Assembly: GCF_020510665.1 (NCBI RefSeq)
Contig: NZ_CP075187.1
Location: 888,501-952,500, forward strand
Direction: 5' to 3'
Origin: Dechloromonas denitrificans
GTDB lineage: Bacteria > Pseudomonadota > Gammaproteobacteria > Burkholderiales > Rhodocyclaceae
DNA length: 64,000 nt
Shown in pieces: positions 8,667-15,895 of this stretch. Within the stretch, counting starts at the first letter, position 1; each line of letters opens with the position of its first letter. The translations under genes were made by a program, and so were the position numbers. The notes under the pieces were generated by a model, which did not search any database, was not told where the DNA came from, and saw nothing but the letters and a program-made list of their open reading frames with translations.

Positions 8667-10297
8667 ACATGCAGCAAGACGATCAAGCAAACGCGGCATC
8701 CGGTGCTTTGGGCTGGAAAATCCTGATCCCGGCCGGTTTCGCAGCGTATTTTCTGTTGGGCATGGCGCAGATGGCAGAAGCGGCTGATGTGCCGGCTGCC
8801 TACAAGGAGCATTGCGCAGCTTGTCATGGCGAAGCGCGGCTCGGCGGTGTCGGCCCGGCCCTGATTCCGGAAAACCTGGCGCGCCTGCGCAAGGGTGAGG
8901 CGGAAAAGGTGATCAAGGAAGGGCGGGCGGCTACCCAGATGCCGGCCTTCGGCGAGAAACTTTCGCCGGCCGAAGTCAAGGCGCTGGTTGAGTACGCCTA
9001 CACGCCGATCATGCCGATGCCGGTGTGGGATGAGGCCGCGATCAAGGCTTCGCGCATCGTCAATCATGCGCCGGGGAGTTTGCCGGACAAGCCGCAGTTC
9101 AAGTCTGATCCGATGAATCTGTTCGTCGTGGTTGAAAGCGGCGACCACCATGTGTCGATTCTCGACGGTGACAAGCTGGAACCGATTCATCGCTTCCAGT
9201 CACGCTTTGCGCTGCATGGCGGCCCGAAATTCACGCCGGAGGGGCGTTACGTCTTCTTCGCTTCGCGCGATGGCTGGATCACCAAGTTTGACCTGTGGAA
9301 CCTGAAAGTGATTGCCGAAGTGCGGGCCGGAATCAATACGCGCAACGCCGCGGTTTCCGGCGATGGTAAATGGGTCGCGGTAGCCAATTACCTGCCGCAC
9401 AGCCTGGTCATCCTCGATGCCGATCTCAATCTGAAAAAGATCCTGCCGGTCGCCGACAAGGATGGTAAGACGACTTCGCGCGTCTCGGCCGTCTATGACG
9501 CCAGCCCGCGCCAGAGCTTTGTGGCCGCACTGAAGGACGTGAAGGAAGTCTGGGAGGTCTCGTACAACCCGAAGGCCGACGACATCCCGGCCGGCATGAT
9601 TCACGATTTCAAATACAAGGAAGGTGCGTTTGTTTCCGGCTTCCTCAATCCGCAGCGCAGCCAGCTTGATGACTACCTCGATGATTTCTATTTCACGCAG
9701 GGCTACGACGAGGTCATGGGCGCTTCGCGCAACGATGCCAAGGCGGCCGTCACGGGGCAGGTGGTCAATCTTGATGCGCGCAAGAAAATTGCCGACCTGG
9801 AGTTGCCCGGCATGCCGCATCTCGGTTCCGGCATCAGCTGGACGTGGAAGGATGAAAACGGACAGGACAGGACCGTGATGGCGACGCCGAACCTGAACGA
9901 AGGGCTGATCAGCATCATCGACATGAAAACCTGGAAGACGATCAAGCAGATCAAGACCCGCGGCCCCGGATTTTTCATGCGCAGTCATGAAAACAGCCGT
10001 TATGCATGGACCGATTCGATGATGAGCAAGGAGTTCAAGGACACCATGCAGATTATCGACAAGGACAAGCTGGAAATCGTTGCCGAACTCAAGCCGGCAC
10101 CAGGCAAGACCTTCGCCCACGTCGAGTTCACCAAGGATGGCAAGTACGTGCTGGCCAGCCTGTGGGAAATGGACGGCGCGCTGATCGTGTACGACGCGGT
10201 GACGCTCAAGGAAGTGAAGCGCCTGCCGATGAAAAAACCGGTCGGCAAATACAACATCTGGAACAAGATCACGAAGTCGGAAGGTACCAGCCACTAG
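8663..10297 (+). CDS. nirN: Cytochrome c / d1-type protein NirN (dihydro-heme d1 dehydrogenase)
   Basis: A 544-residue protein with an N-terminal hydrophobic segment (about residues 17-40, signal or anchor), one heme c site C51-A-A-C-H55, and a long eight-bladed d1-type propeller from about residue 110. The heme c domain (LGGVGPALIPENLARLR, then ATQMPAF) resembles NirN rather than NirS, and the pairing with nirJ supports NirN, which performs the last oxidation of dihydro-heme d1 in the periplasm. NirS is the main alternative because of similar length and folds; NirF is excluded by the CxxCH domain. The N-terminus is somewhat longer than in the Pseudomonas protein. The downstream neighbour is convergent. 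Confidence 0.82.
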   Translation: MNMQQDDQANAASGALGWKILIPAGFAAYFLLGMAQMAEAADVPAAYKEHCAACHGEARLGGVGPALIPENLARLRKGEAEKVIKEGRAATQMPAFGEKLSPAEVKALVEYAYTPIMPMPVWDEAAIKASRIVNHAPGSLPDKPQFKSDPMNLFVVVESGDHHVSILDGDKLEPIHRFQSRFALHGGPKFTPEGRYVFFASRDGWITKFDLWNLKVIAEVRAGINTRNAAVSGDGKWVAVANYLPHSLVILDADLNLKKILPVADKDGKTTSRVSAVYDASPRQSFVAALKDVKEVWEVSYNPKADDIPAGMIHDFKYKEGAFVSGFLNPQRSQLDDYLDDFYFTQGYDEVMGASRNDAKAAVTGQVVNLDARKKIADLELPGMPHLGSGISWTWKDENGQDRTVMATPNLNEGLISIIDMKTWKTIKQIKTRGPGFFMRSHENSRYAWTDSMMSKEFKDTMQIIDKDKLEIVAELKPAPGKTFAHVEFTKDGKYVLASLWEMDGALIVYDAVTLKEVKRLPMKKPVGKYNIWNKITKSEGTSH

Positions 10298-10386
10298 GCG
10301 CTCCGAGCGCTGGTGCCGGACATCGTTTCGGGTTGAAATGAGTGGTCGACCGCGGCATGCCGCCCGGTCGCCATGCTGCTCCGGTT

Positions 10387-11073
10387 TCAGCGGATGATCA
10401 GTTGGGTGCCGTCGCGGGTGACCGGCATGGCAAAGTCGAAACGATCCGGTTCGGCACAGAGATCGAGATCGGCCAGCGGCAAGTTCGGCCAGGTGCCGGC
10501 ACTGAAGCGCCGGCCGAAATCGGAATGCCTGACGCGTTCGGCAAATACTTGCGCGCTCGGTTGTTCCCCGCGCAGCAGGGCTTCGATGTAGTCGGCGCAA
10601 GCGATGTCTTCATCGCCGTCGCGGTCTACCCACTCACCGGTAATGACAAAGCAGATTTCACTGGCCCCCGTGCGGCGAATGGCTTCTGCCGTGGCCCGAG
10701 CGCAGACCAGGCTGGCGGCGTAAAGCCGGCGTGCGTGATGGAAACGCTGCAAACCGCGGACGCCTGCTGCCGTCGTCATGACGACGGGTTTGCCGGACAG
10801 CTCGGCGTCGATCAGTTGCGACGGAGAGTTGCCGTAATTGAAACCGGGAACCGGATCGCCGCCGCCGATGGCGCCGATCGATACGGCGTCGGGCAATCGG
10901 TCGTGCAGCGCAATGGCCGAAGCAATCGCCTCGACCGGGTAAATCGCCGACGCTCCCTTGGACAGGGCGACGGCGGCGGTCGTGAACGAGCGCAATACGT
11001 CGATGACCACGACGGTGTCCTGTGGATCAGGCTGGTTATGCAGTCGATTCAGGAAGATGCGCGAGAATTTCAT
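10387..11073 (-). CDS. 2-phosphosulfolactate phosphatase family (ComB-like)
   Basis: A 228-residue cytoplasmic protein of the ComB family. Visible family motifs are VVVIDVLRSFTTAA near the N-terminus, GFNYGNSPSQL and VVMTTAAGVRGL. In methanogens ComB dephosphorylates 2-phosphosulfolactate for coenzyme M. In bacteria without that pathway the physiological substrate is uncertain, so the name reflects fold and family rather than proven function. It is followed upstream on the same strand by a 68-codon gene about 50 bases away, and it is convergent with nirN. Confidence 0.78.
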   Translation of the reverse strand: MKFSRIFLNRLHNQPDPQDTVVVIDVLRSFTTAAVALSKGASAIYPVEAIASAIALHDRLPDAVSIGAIGGGDPVPGFNYGNSPSQLIDAELSGKPVVMTTAAGVRGLQRFHHARRLYAASLVCARATAEAIRRTGASEICFVITGEWVDRDGDEDIACADYIEALLRGEQPSAQVFAERVRHSDFGRRFSAGTWPNLPLADLDLCAEPDRFDFAMPVTRDGTQLIIR

Positions 11074-11124
11074 GGCCGGCGCCAGCGGGAGGCCTGGCCG
11101 GCCTCGTTGTCTGTAGCTTGGGGA

Positions 11125-11331
11125 TTAGCGCCCGAGATGATGCAATACGGTGTGCAGGCGTTCAGCTGCGTACGCTGCTTCCGGGTCGTTTTCGGTTTGC
11201 TTCAGGATTTCAGCCCAATTGATGTAACGATCAAGCCGGACCAGTGCGTTGGCGCTGATCGTATCCATCTCGATACTGAGCGCCACTTTGTCGCCATGGG
11301 CATTGACCTTGTACTCGAACGATCCTTGCAT
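11125..11331 (-). CDS. Small conserved-looking protein, unknown function
   Basis: A 68-residue soluble protein (MQGSFEYKVNAHGDKVAL...). No motif is recognised. A good ribosome site, GGAGA, lies seven bases before the ATG, which argues that it is real. It is on the same strand as the ComB-like gene and about 50 bases before it, so the two are probably co-transcribed. It is acidic to neutral, without cysteines or a membrane segment. Confidence 0.6.
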   Translation of the reverse strand: MQGSFEYKVNAHGDKVALSIEMDTISANALVRLDRYINWAEILKQTENDPEAAYAAERLHTVLHHLGR

Positions 11332-11442
11332 GTTTCATTCTCCAGGTTGTGAGGCATTGACAGCCCCAGTGTATAGGGCGGGCGCGGCAATGGGAATGCC
11401 GATCCGCTTGCGGCAAGGATAACAAGGCCGTAGGGCCGGCGA

Positions 11443-11485
11443 TTTGCGCTAGCGCAAACTGAAAATACAAAGCCTGAAATACAAT
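11443..11485 (+). promoter_or_regulatory. Predicted activator site and promoter of the copper-storage gene
   Basis: A perfect 16-bp palindrome TTTGCGCTAGCGCAAA (11443-11458) has the TTG-N8-CAA frame of Crp/Fnr-family operators. A TACAAT -10 lies at 11480-11485 with no good -35. The palindrome centre falls about 41.5 bases before the implied start site. The cognate regulator is unknown. Confidence 0.45.
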
Positions 11486-11558
11486 CGCCCACCCCATGAA
11501 CAGTTTTTCGCGAGCCGCTTGTCCGGCGCCCAATGGCTTCTTCAGAAAAGGAAAGACG

Positions 11559-12002
11559 ATGCAACGACGTGATGTATTGAAAACGGTGGCCGCAGCGATG
11601 GCTGGTGCCTTGTCGGGGACGGCGATGGCGGCAGGGCAGCATGACCACCACGATCACGGCAATATGACCAAGCGCAACGCCGGTCTGATCGCGGCCAGCG
11701 CGGATTGCCTCAAAACCGGCGAGGCCTGTCTGGCCCACTGCATTTATTTGCTGGGGACGGGCGACAAGGAAATGGCAGCCTGCGCACAGTCGGTCAACGA
11801 ACTGCTTGCTTCCTGCACGGCGCTGATGAAGCTGGCCGGCCAGGATTCCCGTTATGTGCCGGCATTCGCCAAGCTGGCCGCTGAAGTGTGTGCGACCTGC
11901 GAGAAAGAGTGTCGCAAGCATGCTGATCACCACGCTGAATGCAAGGCCTGCGCCGACTCCTGCGCGGCCTGCGTCAAGGAATGCAAAAAGGCTGCGGCCT
12001 GA
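11559..12002 (+). CDS. Csp1-type cysteine-rich four-helix copper-storage protein
   Basis: The mature protein is a small helical bundle with 13 cysteines in CxxxC/CxxC spacing (for example EACLAHC, CATCEKEC, CKACADSCAACVKEC), as in Csp1, which stores Cu(I) inside the bundle. The N-terminus MQRRDVLKTVAAAMAGAL is a twin-arginine signal, so the protein is exported folded, and a His-rich stretch (HDHHDHG) follows the signal. The ATG at 11559 with AGGAAA upstream was chosen over an in-frame ATG at 11496, which would put 21 odd residues before the Tat signal. It probably buffers copper in the periplasm, relevant to a denitrifier with copper enzymes (inference). Confidence 0.83.
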   Translation: MQRRDVLKTVAAAMAGALSGTAMAAGQHDHHDHGNMTKRNAGLIAASADCLKTGEACLAHCIYLLGTGDKEMAACAQSVNELLASCTALMKLAGQDSRYVPAFAKLAAEVCATCEKECRKHADHHAECKACADSCAACVKECKKAAA

Positions 12003-12055
12003 GTTTGCGGCGAGTGCAATAACGCCCCGGCCTCAATCCGGCGCGTTGCATTTTG

Positions 12056-12089
12056 GGCTTGTTGCTGCGGTCGACCGCAGCAACAAGCC
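12056..12089. repeat. 34-bp perfect palindrome made of two opposed GCTGCGGTCGAC motifs
   Basis: Each 17-base arm is the exact reverse complement of the other, centred between 12072 and 12073. The core is the 12-mer GCTGCGGTCGAC, which recurs elsewhere in the window. There is no T-run on either side, so a simple intrinsic terminator is unlikely. It lies between the copper-storage gene and the L,D-transpeptidase gene. Confidence 0.75.
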
Positions 12090-12120
12090 TGAATTCGTAT
12101 GGACAGTCTGAAATTTTCCG

Positions 12121-12819
12121 ATGATGCCGATTCCCGCTGATTGCCGCCAAATCCTGCTCTGCCTGGCCCCGGCCTGGGATGCCCCGGACGGGCATTTGCA
12201 GTGCTTCAGGCGTTTGCCGGGCGGTGCATGGGAACCGGAAGGCGAAGCCCTGCCCGTGACTTTGGGGCGCAACGGCCTGGCTTGGGGGCGTGGCCGGCAT
12301 CCGGCAATGAGCGGCCTGGTCAAGCAGGAGGGGGATGGACGCGCGCCGGCCGGCGTGTTTTCGATCAGCGCAATATTCGGTTATGCGCCCGCTGCCTGCG
12401 TGAACGGCCTGCCTTATCTGTCGGCCCACCCTCGGCTGAGATGTGTCGACGATCCCGCCTCGGCGCACTACAACTGCCTGGTCGATCAAGCATCCTGCAC
12501 GGTGGACTGGACGTCGAGCGAGGCGATGTTGCGCACCGATGCCCGTTACGAGTTGGGCGCCGTGGTGGCCCACAATGCCGATGCACCGAAGGCCGGCTGC
12601 GGCTCGTGTATTTTTCTGCATGTCTGGGAAGCTCCGGGCGTGCCGACGGCGGGTTGTACTGCCATGGCACTGGCCGATATGCGCCGTATCGTTGCCTGGC
12701 TGGATGGTGCGGCAGCGCCTGTTTTGGTCCAGTTGCCGAGCCAGGTATACGCCTCTTTGCGGGCGGACTGGGCCTTGCCGCTGTGGGGCGGGGCGGCACT
12801 GGGCGACCTGCAGCCATGA
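12121..12819 (+). CDS. L,D-transpeptidase (YkuD/ErfK-like) family protein
   Basis: A 232-residue protein with the YkuD catalytic signature: H167 in FLHVWE and C179 in GVPTAGCTAM, the cysteine nucleophile that attacks the peptidoglycan stem peptide. An upstream block GDGRAPAGVFSI is also typical of this subgroup. The family cross-links or modifies the cell wall or anchors lipoproteins. No clear signal peptide is seen and no good ribosome site precedes the ATG, so the start is uncertain; it may begin at the first or second of two ATG codons. It stands alone, 80 bases before the next gene. Confidence 0.75.
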   Translation: MMPIPADCRQILLCLAPAWDAPDGHLQCFRRLPGGAWEPEGEALPVTLGRNGLAWGRGRHPAMSGLVKQEGDGRAPAGVFSISAIFGYAPAACVNGLPYLSAHPRLRCVDDPASAHYNCLVDQASCTVDWTSSEAMLRTDARYELGAVVAHNADAPKAGCGSCIFLHVWEAPGVPTAGCTAMALADMRRIVAWLDGAAAPVLVQLPSQVYASLRADWALPLWGGAALGDLQP

Positions 12820-12898
12820 TCGGTCGGCATGGGCCGACGGCGACAGTCGCCGGCGACTGGGCTAGACTGGCGCACCTTCAACCTGCCTGCCTTTTCCC

Positions 12899-14143
12899 GT
12901 GCTGAATCGAATCTGGGTTGCTTTCATTCTTGTCGGTTTTGCGGCGGCCGTGCTGCAGTTGCTGCAGGGCGATCTGGCGGTGTTTTCGCGCGTGCTGAAC
13001 GGCTTGTTCGATACCGCGAAAACCGGTTTCGATATTTCGCTCGGCCTGGTCGGTGTCATGAGCTTGTGGCTGGGGGTCATGAAAATAGGCGAGAAAGGCG
13101 GGTTGATCCAGCTTTTCGGGCGTGCGCTGGGGCCGTTCTTTCGCCGCGTCTTTCCCGATATTCCGGCCGGTCATCCGGCGAGCGGCAGCATCGTGATGAA
13201 TGTCAGCGCCAACATGCTGGGGCTGGATAATGCAGCGACGCCGCTCGGTCTTAAGGCGATGCGCGAGCTGCAGGAGATCAATCCGCAGAAGGATACGGCG
13301 AGCAACCCGATGATCATGTTCCTGGTGCTCAACACGGCGGGCATCACGCTGATCCCGACCTCGGTGATCGCCATTCGCCAGAGCATTGCGCTGAAGCAGG
13401 GGCTGGTCGGTTTCAATGCCGCCGATATTTTTCTGCCGACGCTGCTCGGCACTTTCGTTTCCTTTTGCGCCGGGCTGATCGCGGTCGCCATCTGGCAGCG
13501 TATCAACCTGTTCTGCAAGCCGGTGCTGGCATTTTTCGCCGGCTTTGCCGCGCTGATGGCCGGCTTGTATTTCTGGCTGGCCGGCATGCCGGCGGAACAG
13601 ATGGCGCAAATGATCGGTTTGCTCGGCAGCGGCCTGATCGTGTCGATCATTGTCCTGTTTGTCGCCGTCGCCGCCTGGCGCGGCATCGATGTCTACGAAA
13701 GTTTCGTCGAGGGGGCCAAGGAAGGCTTTGGCGTTGCCGTGCAGATCATTCCTTACCTGATCGCCATGCTCGTCGCTATCTCGGTGTTTCGCACCACCGG
13801 TTGCATGGATTACCTGATCAGCGGGATTCGCAGCCTGGTGCTGGCGCTCGGCATGAACGACGACTTCGTGCCGGCCTTGCCGGTCGGCTTGATGAAGACG
13901 CTTTCCGGCAGCGGGGCGCGCGGCCTGATGGTCGATGTGATGACCACCTACGGCGTCGATTCCTTCCAGGGCAAGCTGGCGGCGATCATCCAGGGATCGA
14001 CGGAAACGACGTTTTACGTGCTGGCGGTCTATTTTGGCAGCGTCGGCATCACCAAGACACGCTACGCGCTGGCCGGCGGCTTGATTGCCGATGCGGTCGG
14101 GCTGGTGGGGGCGATTCTGATCGGCTATGCCTTTTATCACTGA
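12899..14143 (+). CDS. Nucleoside-recognition (Gate) domain membrane protein, SpmA-SpmB fusion type
   Basis: A 414-residue integral membrane protein with about 10 hydrophobic segments and two related halves. Each half has a Gate-like signature: ASGSIVMNVSANMLGLDNAATPLG in the first, and LMKTLSGSGARGLMVDVM followed by QGSTETTFYVLAVYFGSVG in the second. This corresponds to fused SpmA and SpmB. The family is broadly spread in non-sporulating bacteria, where its substrate is unknown. GTG is the start; the preceding gene ends 80 bases upstream. The following rluE gene starts 17 bases after its stop. Confidence 0.8.
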   Translation: MLNRIWVAFILVGFAAAVLQLLQGDLAVFSRVLNGLFDTAKTGFDISLGLVGVMSLWLGVMKIGEKGGLIQLFGRALGPFFRRVFPDIPAGHPASGSIVMNVSANMLGLDNAATPLGLKAMRELQEINPQKDTASNPMIMFLVLNTAGITLIPTSVIAIRQSIALKQGLVGFNAADIFLPTLLGTFVSFCAGLIAVAIWQRINLFCKPVLAFFAGFAALMAGLYFWLAGMPAEQMAQMIGLLGSGLIVSIIVLFVAVAAWRGIDVYESFVEGAKEGFGVAVQIIPYLIAMLVAISVFRTTGCMDYLISGIRSLVLALGMNDDFVPALPVGLMKTLSGSGARGLMVDVMTTYGVDSFQGKLAAIIQGSTETTFYVLAVYFGSVGITKTRYALAGGLIADAVGLVGAILIGYAFYH

Positions 14144-14160
14144 GAATGCTGCGGTCGACG

Positions 14161-14781
14161 ATGAAAATCGGTCAAAATCGCGTTTTTCCATTCAAGCCTG
14201 AGCGCGTGTCCACCATCGTTCTCCTCAACAAGCCTTACGGCGTTCTCAGCCAGTTCACGCCGGAAGGCAAGTGGCGGGCGCTCGACGAGTTCATTCCGCT
14301 CAAGGATGTTTATGTCGCTGGCCGGCTGGATGCCGACAGCGAAGGTTTGCTGATCCTGACCGATGACGGCAAGTTGCAGGCGCGCATCGCCGACCCGAAG
14401 TACAAGCTGGAAAAAACCTATTGGGCTCAGGTCGAAGGCGTGCCGGATGAGGTGGCGCTCGATCGTTTGCGGGCCGGTATCAAGCTCTCCGATTTCACCA
14501 CCCAGCCAGCCAAGGTGCGGCTGATCGACACGCCGGCCGAACTCTGGCCGCGCGATCCGCCGATCCGTTTCCGCCAGGCGATTCCGACCTCGTGGCTCGA
14601 AATCCGGATTTCCGAAGGCAAGAACCGCCAGGTCCGGCGGATGACTGCGGCCATCGGGTATCCTACGCTGCGCCTGGTGCGTGCCGCGATTGGTGGATTG
14701 ACGGTGGCAGGCTTGGGGCAGGGAGAGTGGCGGCGTTTCGAAGGCAGTTACAAGGATTTGCAAGGAAAAATCAATGAATAA
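14161..14781 (+). CDS. rluE: 23S rRNA pseudouridine synthase RluE
   Basis: RsuA-family enzyme that converts U2457 of 23S rRNA to pseudouridine. The 206 residues carry LLNKPYGVLSQFT, the catalytic block AGRLDADSEGLLIL (catalytic Asp57) and the C-terminal SEGKNRQVRRMTAAIGYPTLRL. There is no S4 domain, consistent with RluE. The ATG at 14161 follows directly after a GCTGCGGTCGAC motif; a GTG at 14206 closer to the conserved block is an alternative start. The end overlaps the next gene by eight bases. Confidence 0.9.
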   Translation: MKIGQNRVFPFKPERVSTIVLLNKPYGVLSQFTPEGKWRALDEFIPLKDVYVAGRLDADSEGLLILTDDGKLQARIADPKYKLEKTYWAQVEGVPDEVALDRLRAGIKLSDFTTQPAKVRLIDTPAELWPRDPPIRFRQAIPTSWLEIRISEGKNRQVRRMTAAIGYPTLRLVRAAIGGLTVAGLGQGEWRRFEGSYKDLQGKINE

Positions 14782-15217
14782 ACCCCTTTTCGGCCTGCTG
14801 GCCGCCGGGCTGCTCAGCGGTGCTGCGCTGGCCCAGAGTTCGATGCCGGTCATGGAGTTGACCACGGGATTCCACCGCATCGAGGCTGAAGTTGCCGCCA
14901 ACGACCAGAATCGCCAAGTGGGCCTGATGAATCGCAAGAGCATGCCGCAGCAGCATGGCATGTTGTTTGTCTTCGCTCAGAACAACACGCACTGCATGTG
15001 GATGCGCAATACCTTGCTGCCCTTGTCAGTGGCTTTTGTCGATGCCGATGGCTACATCATCAATATCGAGGACATGCAGCCGCAGACCGAAGACAACCAC
15101 TGCGCCCGTAAGCCGGCCCGTTACGCCCTGGAAATGAATCTTGGCTGGTTCGCCCAGCGCGGCATCAAGCCCGGCAGCAAGCTCAACGGCATCGACAAGG
15201 CACCGCGTCCCCAGTAA
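14774..15217 (+). CDS. Exported DUF192 family protein
   Basis: A 147-residue protein with a clear Sec signal peptide (MNKPLFGLLAAGLLSGAALA, cut after ALA). The DUF192 core follows: QVGLMNRKSMPQQHGMLFVF, then MWMRNTLLPLSVAFVD. The family has a small beta-barrel fold and no agreed function. It overlaps rluE by eight bases and shares one base with ubiC, so the three are one transcript. Confidence 0.85.
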   Translation: MNKPLFGLLAAGLLSGAALAQSSMPVMELTTGFHRIEAEVAANDQNRQVGLMNRKSMPQQHGMLFVFAQNNTHCMWMRNTLLPLSVAFVDADGYIINIEDMQPQTEDNHCARKPARYALEMNLGWFAQRGIKPGSKLNGIDKAPRPQ

Positions 15218-15789
15218 TGAAACGCAGCAAATGGCGCGAGCATTTGCCGCGCGGGCGGCTTGATCCGCAACTTTATTCCTGGCTGGTCGAGCCGGGCTCG
15301 CTGACGACCCGACTCCAGCGCTGCAGCCGGTCGTTTCGGGTGCGTCTGCTCAGCTATCGTCTCGGCCAACCCTTGCCCGACGAGGCCATCCAGCTCGAAG
15401 CCGGCCGCCATCTGGCGCACGTTCGCGAAGTCTTGCTGGAATGCGATGCCGTCCCGGTGATTTTTGCCCATACCATGTTGTCGACCGCGACAAACGGCCG
15501 GCTAGGGCGCTGGTTGGCCCGCCTGGGGACACGCTCGCTGGGTTCCCTGCTTTTTGCACATCCAGGCTTCAACCGCGGGGTCATCGAATTCATCCGTCTC
15601 GACCCGCGCCATCCACTTTTTGTCCGGGCCGTTCGGGCGGCAGATCTTGTCCGCGCACCGCGCCACCTCTGGGCTCGCCGTTCGCTCCACGTACTGGCAG
15701 CGCAGCGGGTGCTGGTGACCGAGGTGTTTTTGCCGCCAGTTACTTTGTTGCAACAAGAAATGGTCTTGCCGGATTGTTATTGCCGCTAG
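15217..15789 (+). CDS. ubiC: Chorismate-pyruvate lyase UbiC
   Basis: Converts chorismate to 4-hydroxybenzoate and pyruvate, the first committed step of ubiquinone synthesis. The 190 residues have the family layout: an N-terminal WREHLPRG...WLVEPGSLTTRLQ block, the REVLLECD strand with the substrate-contacting region, and a C-terminal VTEVFLP...LP block. It ends an operon with rluE and the DUF192 gene. Its natural terminator, 33 bases downstream, has been split by an insertion sequence. Confidence 0.88.
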   Translation: MKRSKWREHLPRGRLDPQLYSWLVEPGSLTTRLQRCSRSFRVRLLSYRLGQPLPDEAIQLEAGRHLAHVREVLLECDAVPVIFAHTMLSTATNGRLGRWLARLGTRSLGSLLFAHPGFNRGVIEFIRLDPRHPLFVRAVRAADLVRAPRHLWARRSLHVLAAQRVLVTEVFLPPVTLLQQEMVLPDCYCR

Positions 15790-15822
15790 CGATCCGGCGT
15801 ATTCGCTCTTCTAATGAAAACA

Positions 15823-15838
15823 GGGCACCGCGGTGCCC
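15823..15838. repeat. Left copy of the 16-bp palindromic target duplication of IS copy 1
   Basis: GGGCACCGCGGTGCCC occurs here and again at 17442-17457, directly outside the inverted ends of the IS. It was the stem of the bidirectional terminator between ubiC and sodB. Here the hairpin remains, but the T-run needed for ubiC termination is now on the far side of the IS. Confidence 0.9.
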
Positions 15839-15851
15839 TCAGACTGCTGAC

Positions 15852-15884
15852 AAAGCCTCCAAGCGATTGGGGGCTTTATTTTTT
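15852..15884 (+). terminator. Inward-facing terminator at the left end of IS copy 1
   Basis: An 11-base-pair stem (AAAGCCTCCAA with TTGGGGGCTTT, GCGA loop) is followed by ATTTTTT. It would stop transcripts entering from ubiC. A TATAAT at 15884-15889 overlaps the T-run and lies six bases before the transposase ATG. Confidence 0.75.
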
Positions 15885-15895
15885 ATAATGCAGGT

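Noticed and set aside
8663..10297. Cytochrome cd1 nitrite reductase NirS
   Set aside because: The heme c domain and the overlap with nirJ fit NirN better; NirS was kept only as the alternative.
13465..14160. A 232-residue N-terminal extension of RluE
   Set aside because: It lies entirely inside the nucleoside-recognition gene in another frame; the RluE domain starts after 14161.
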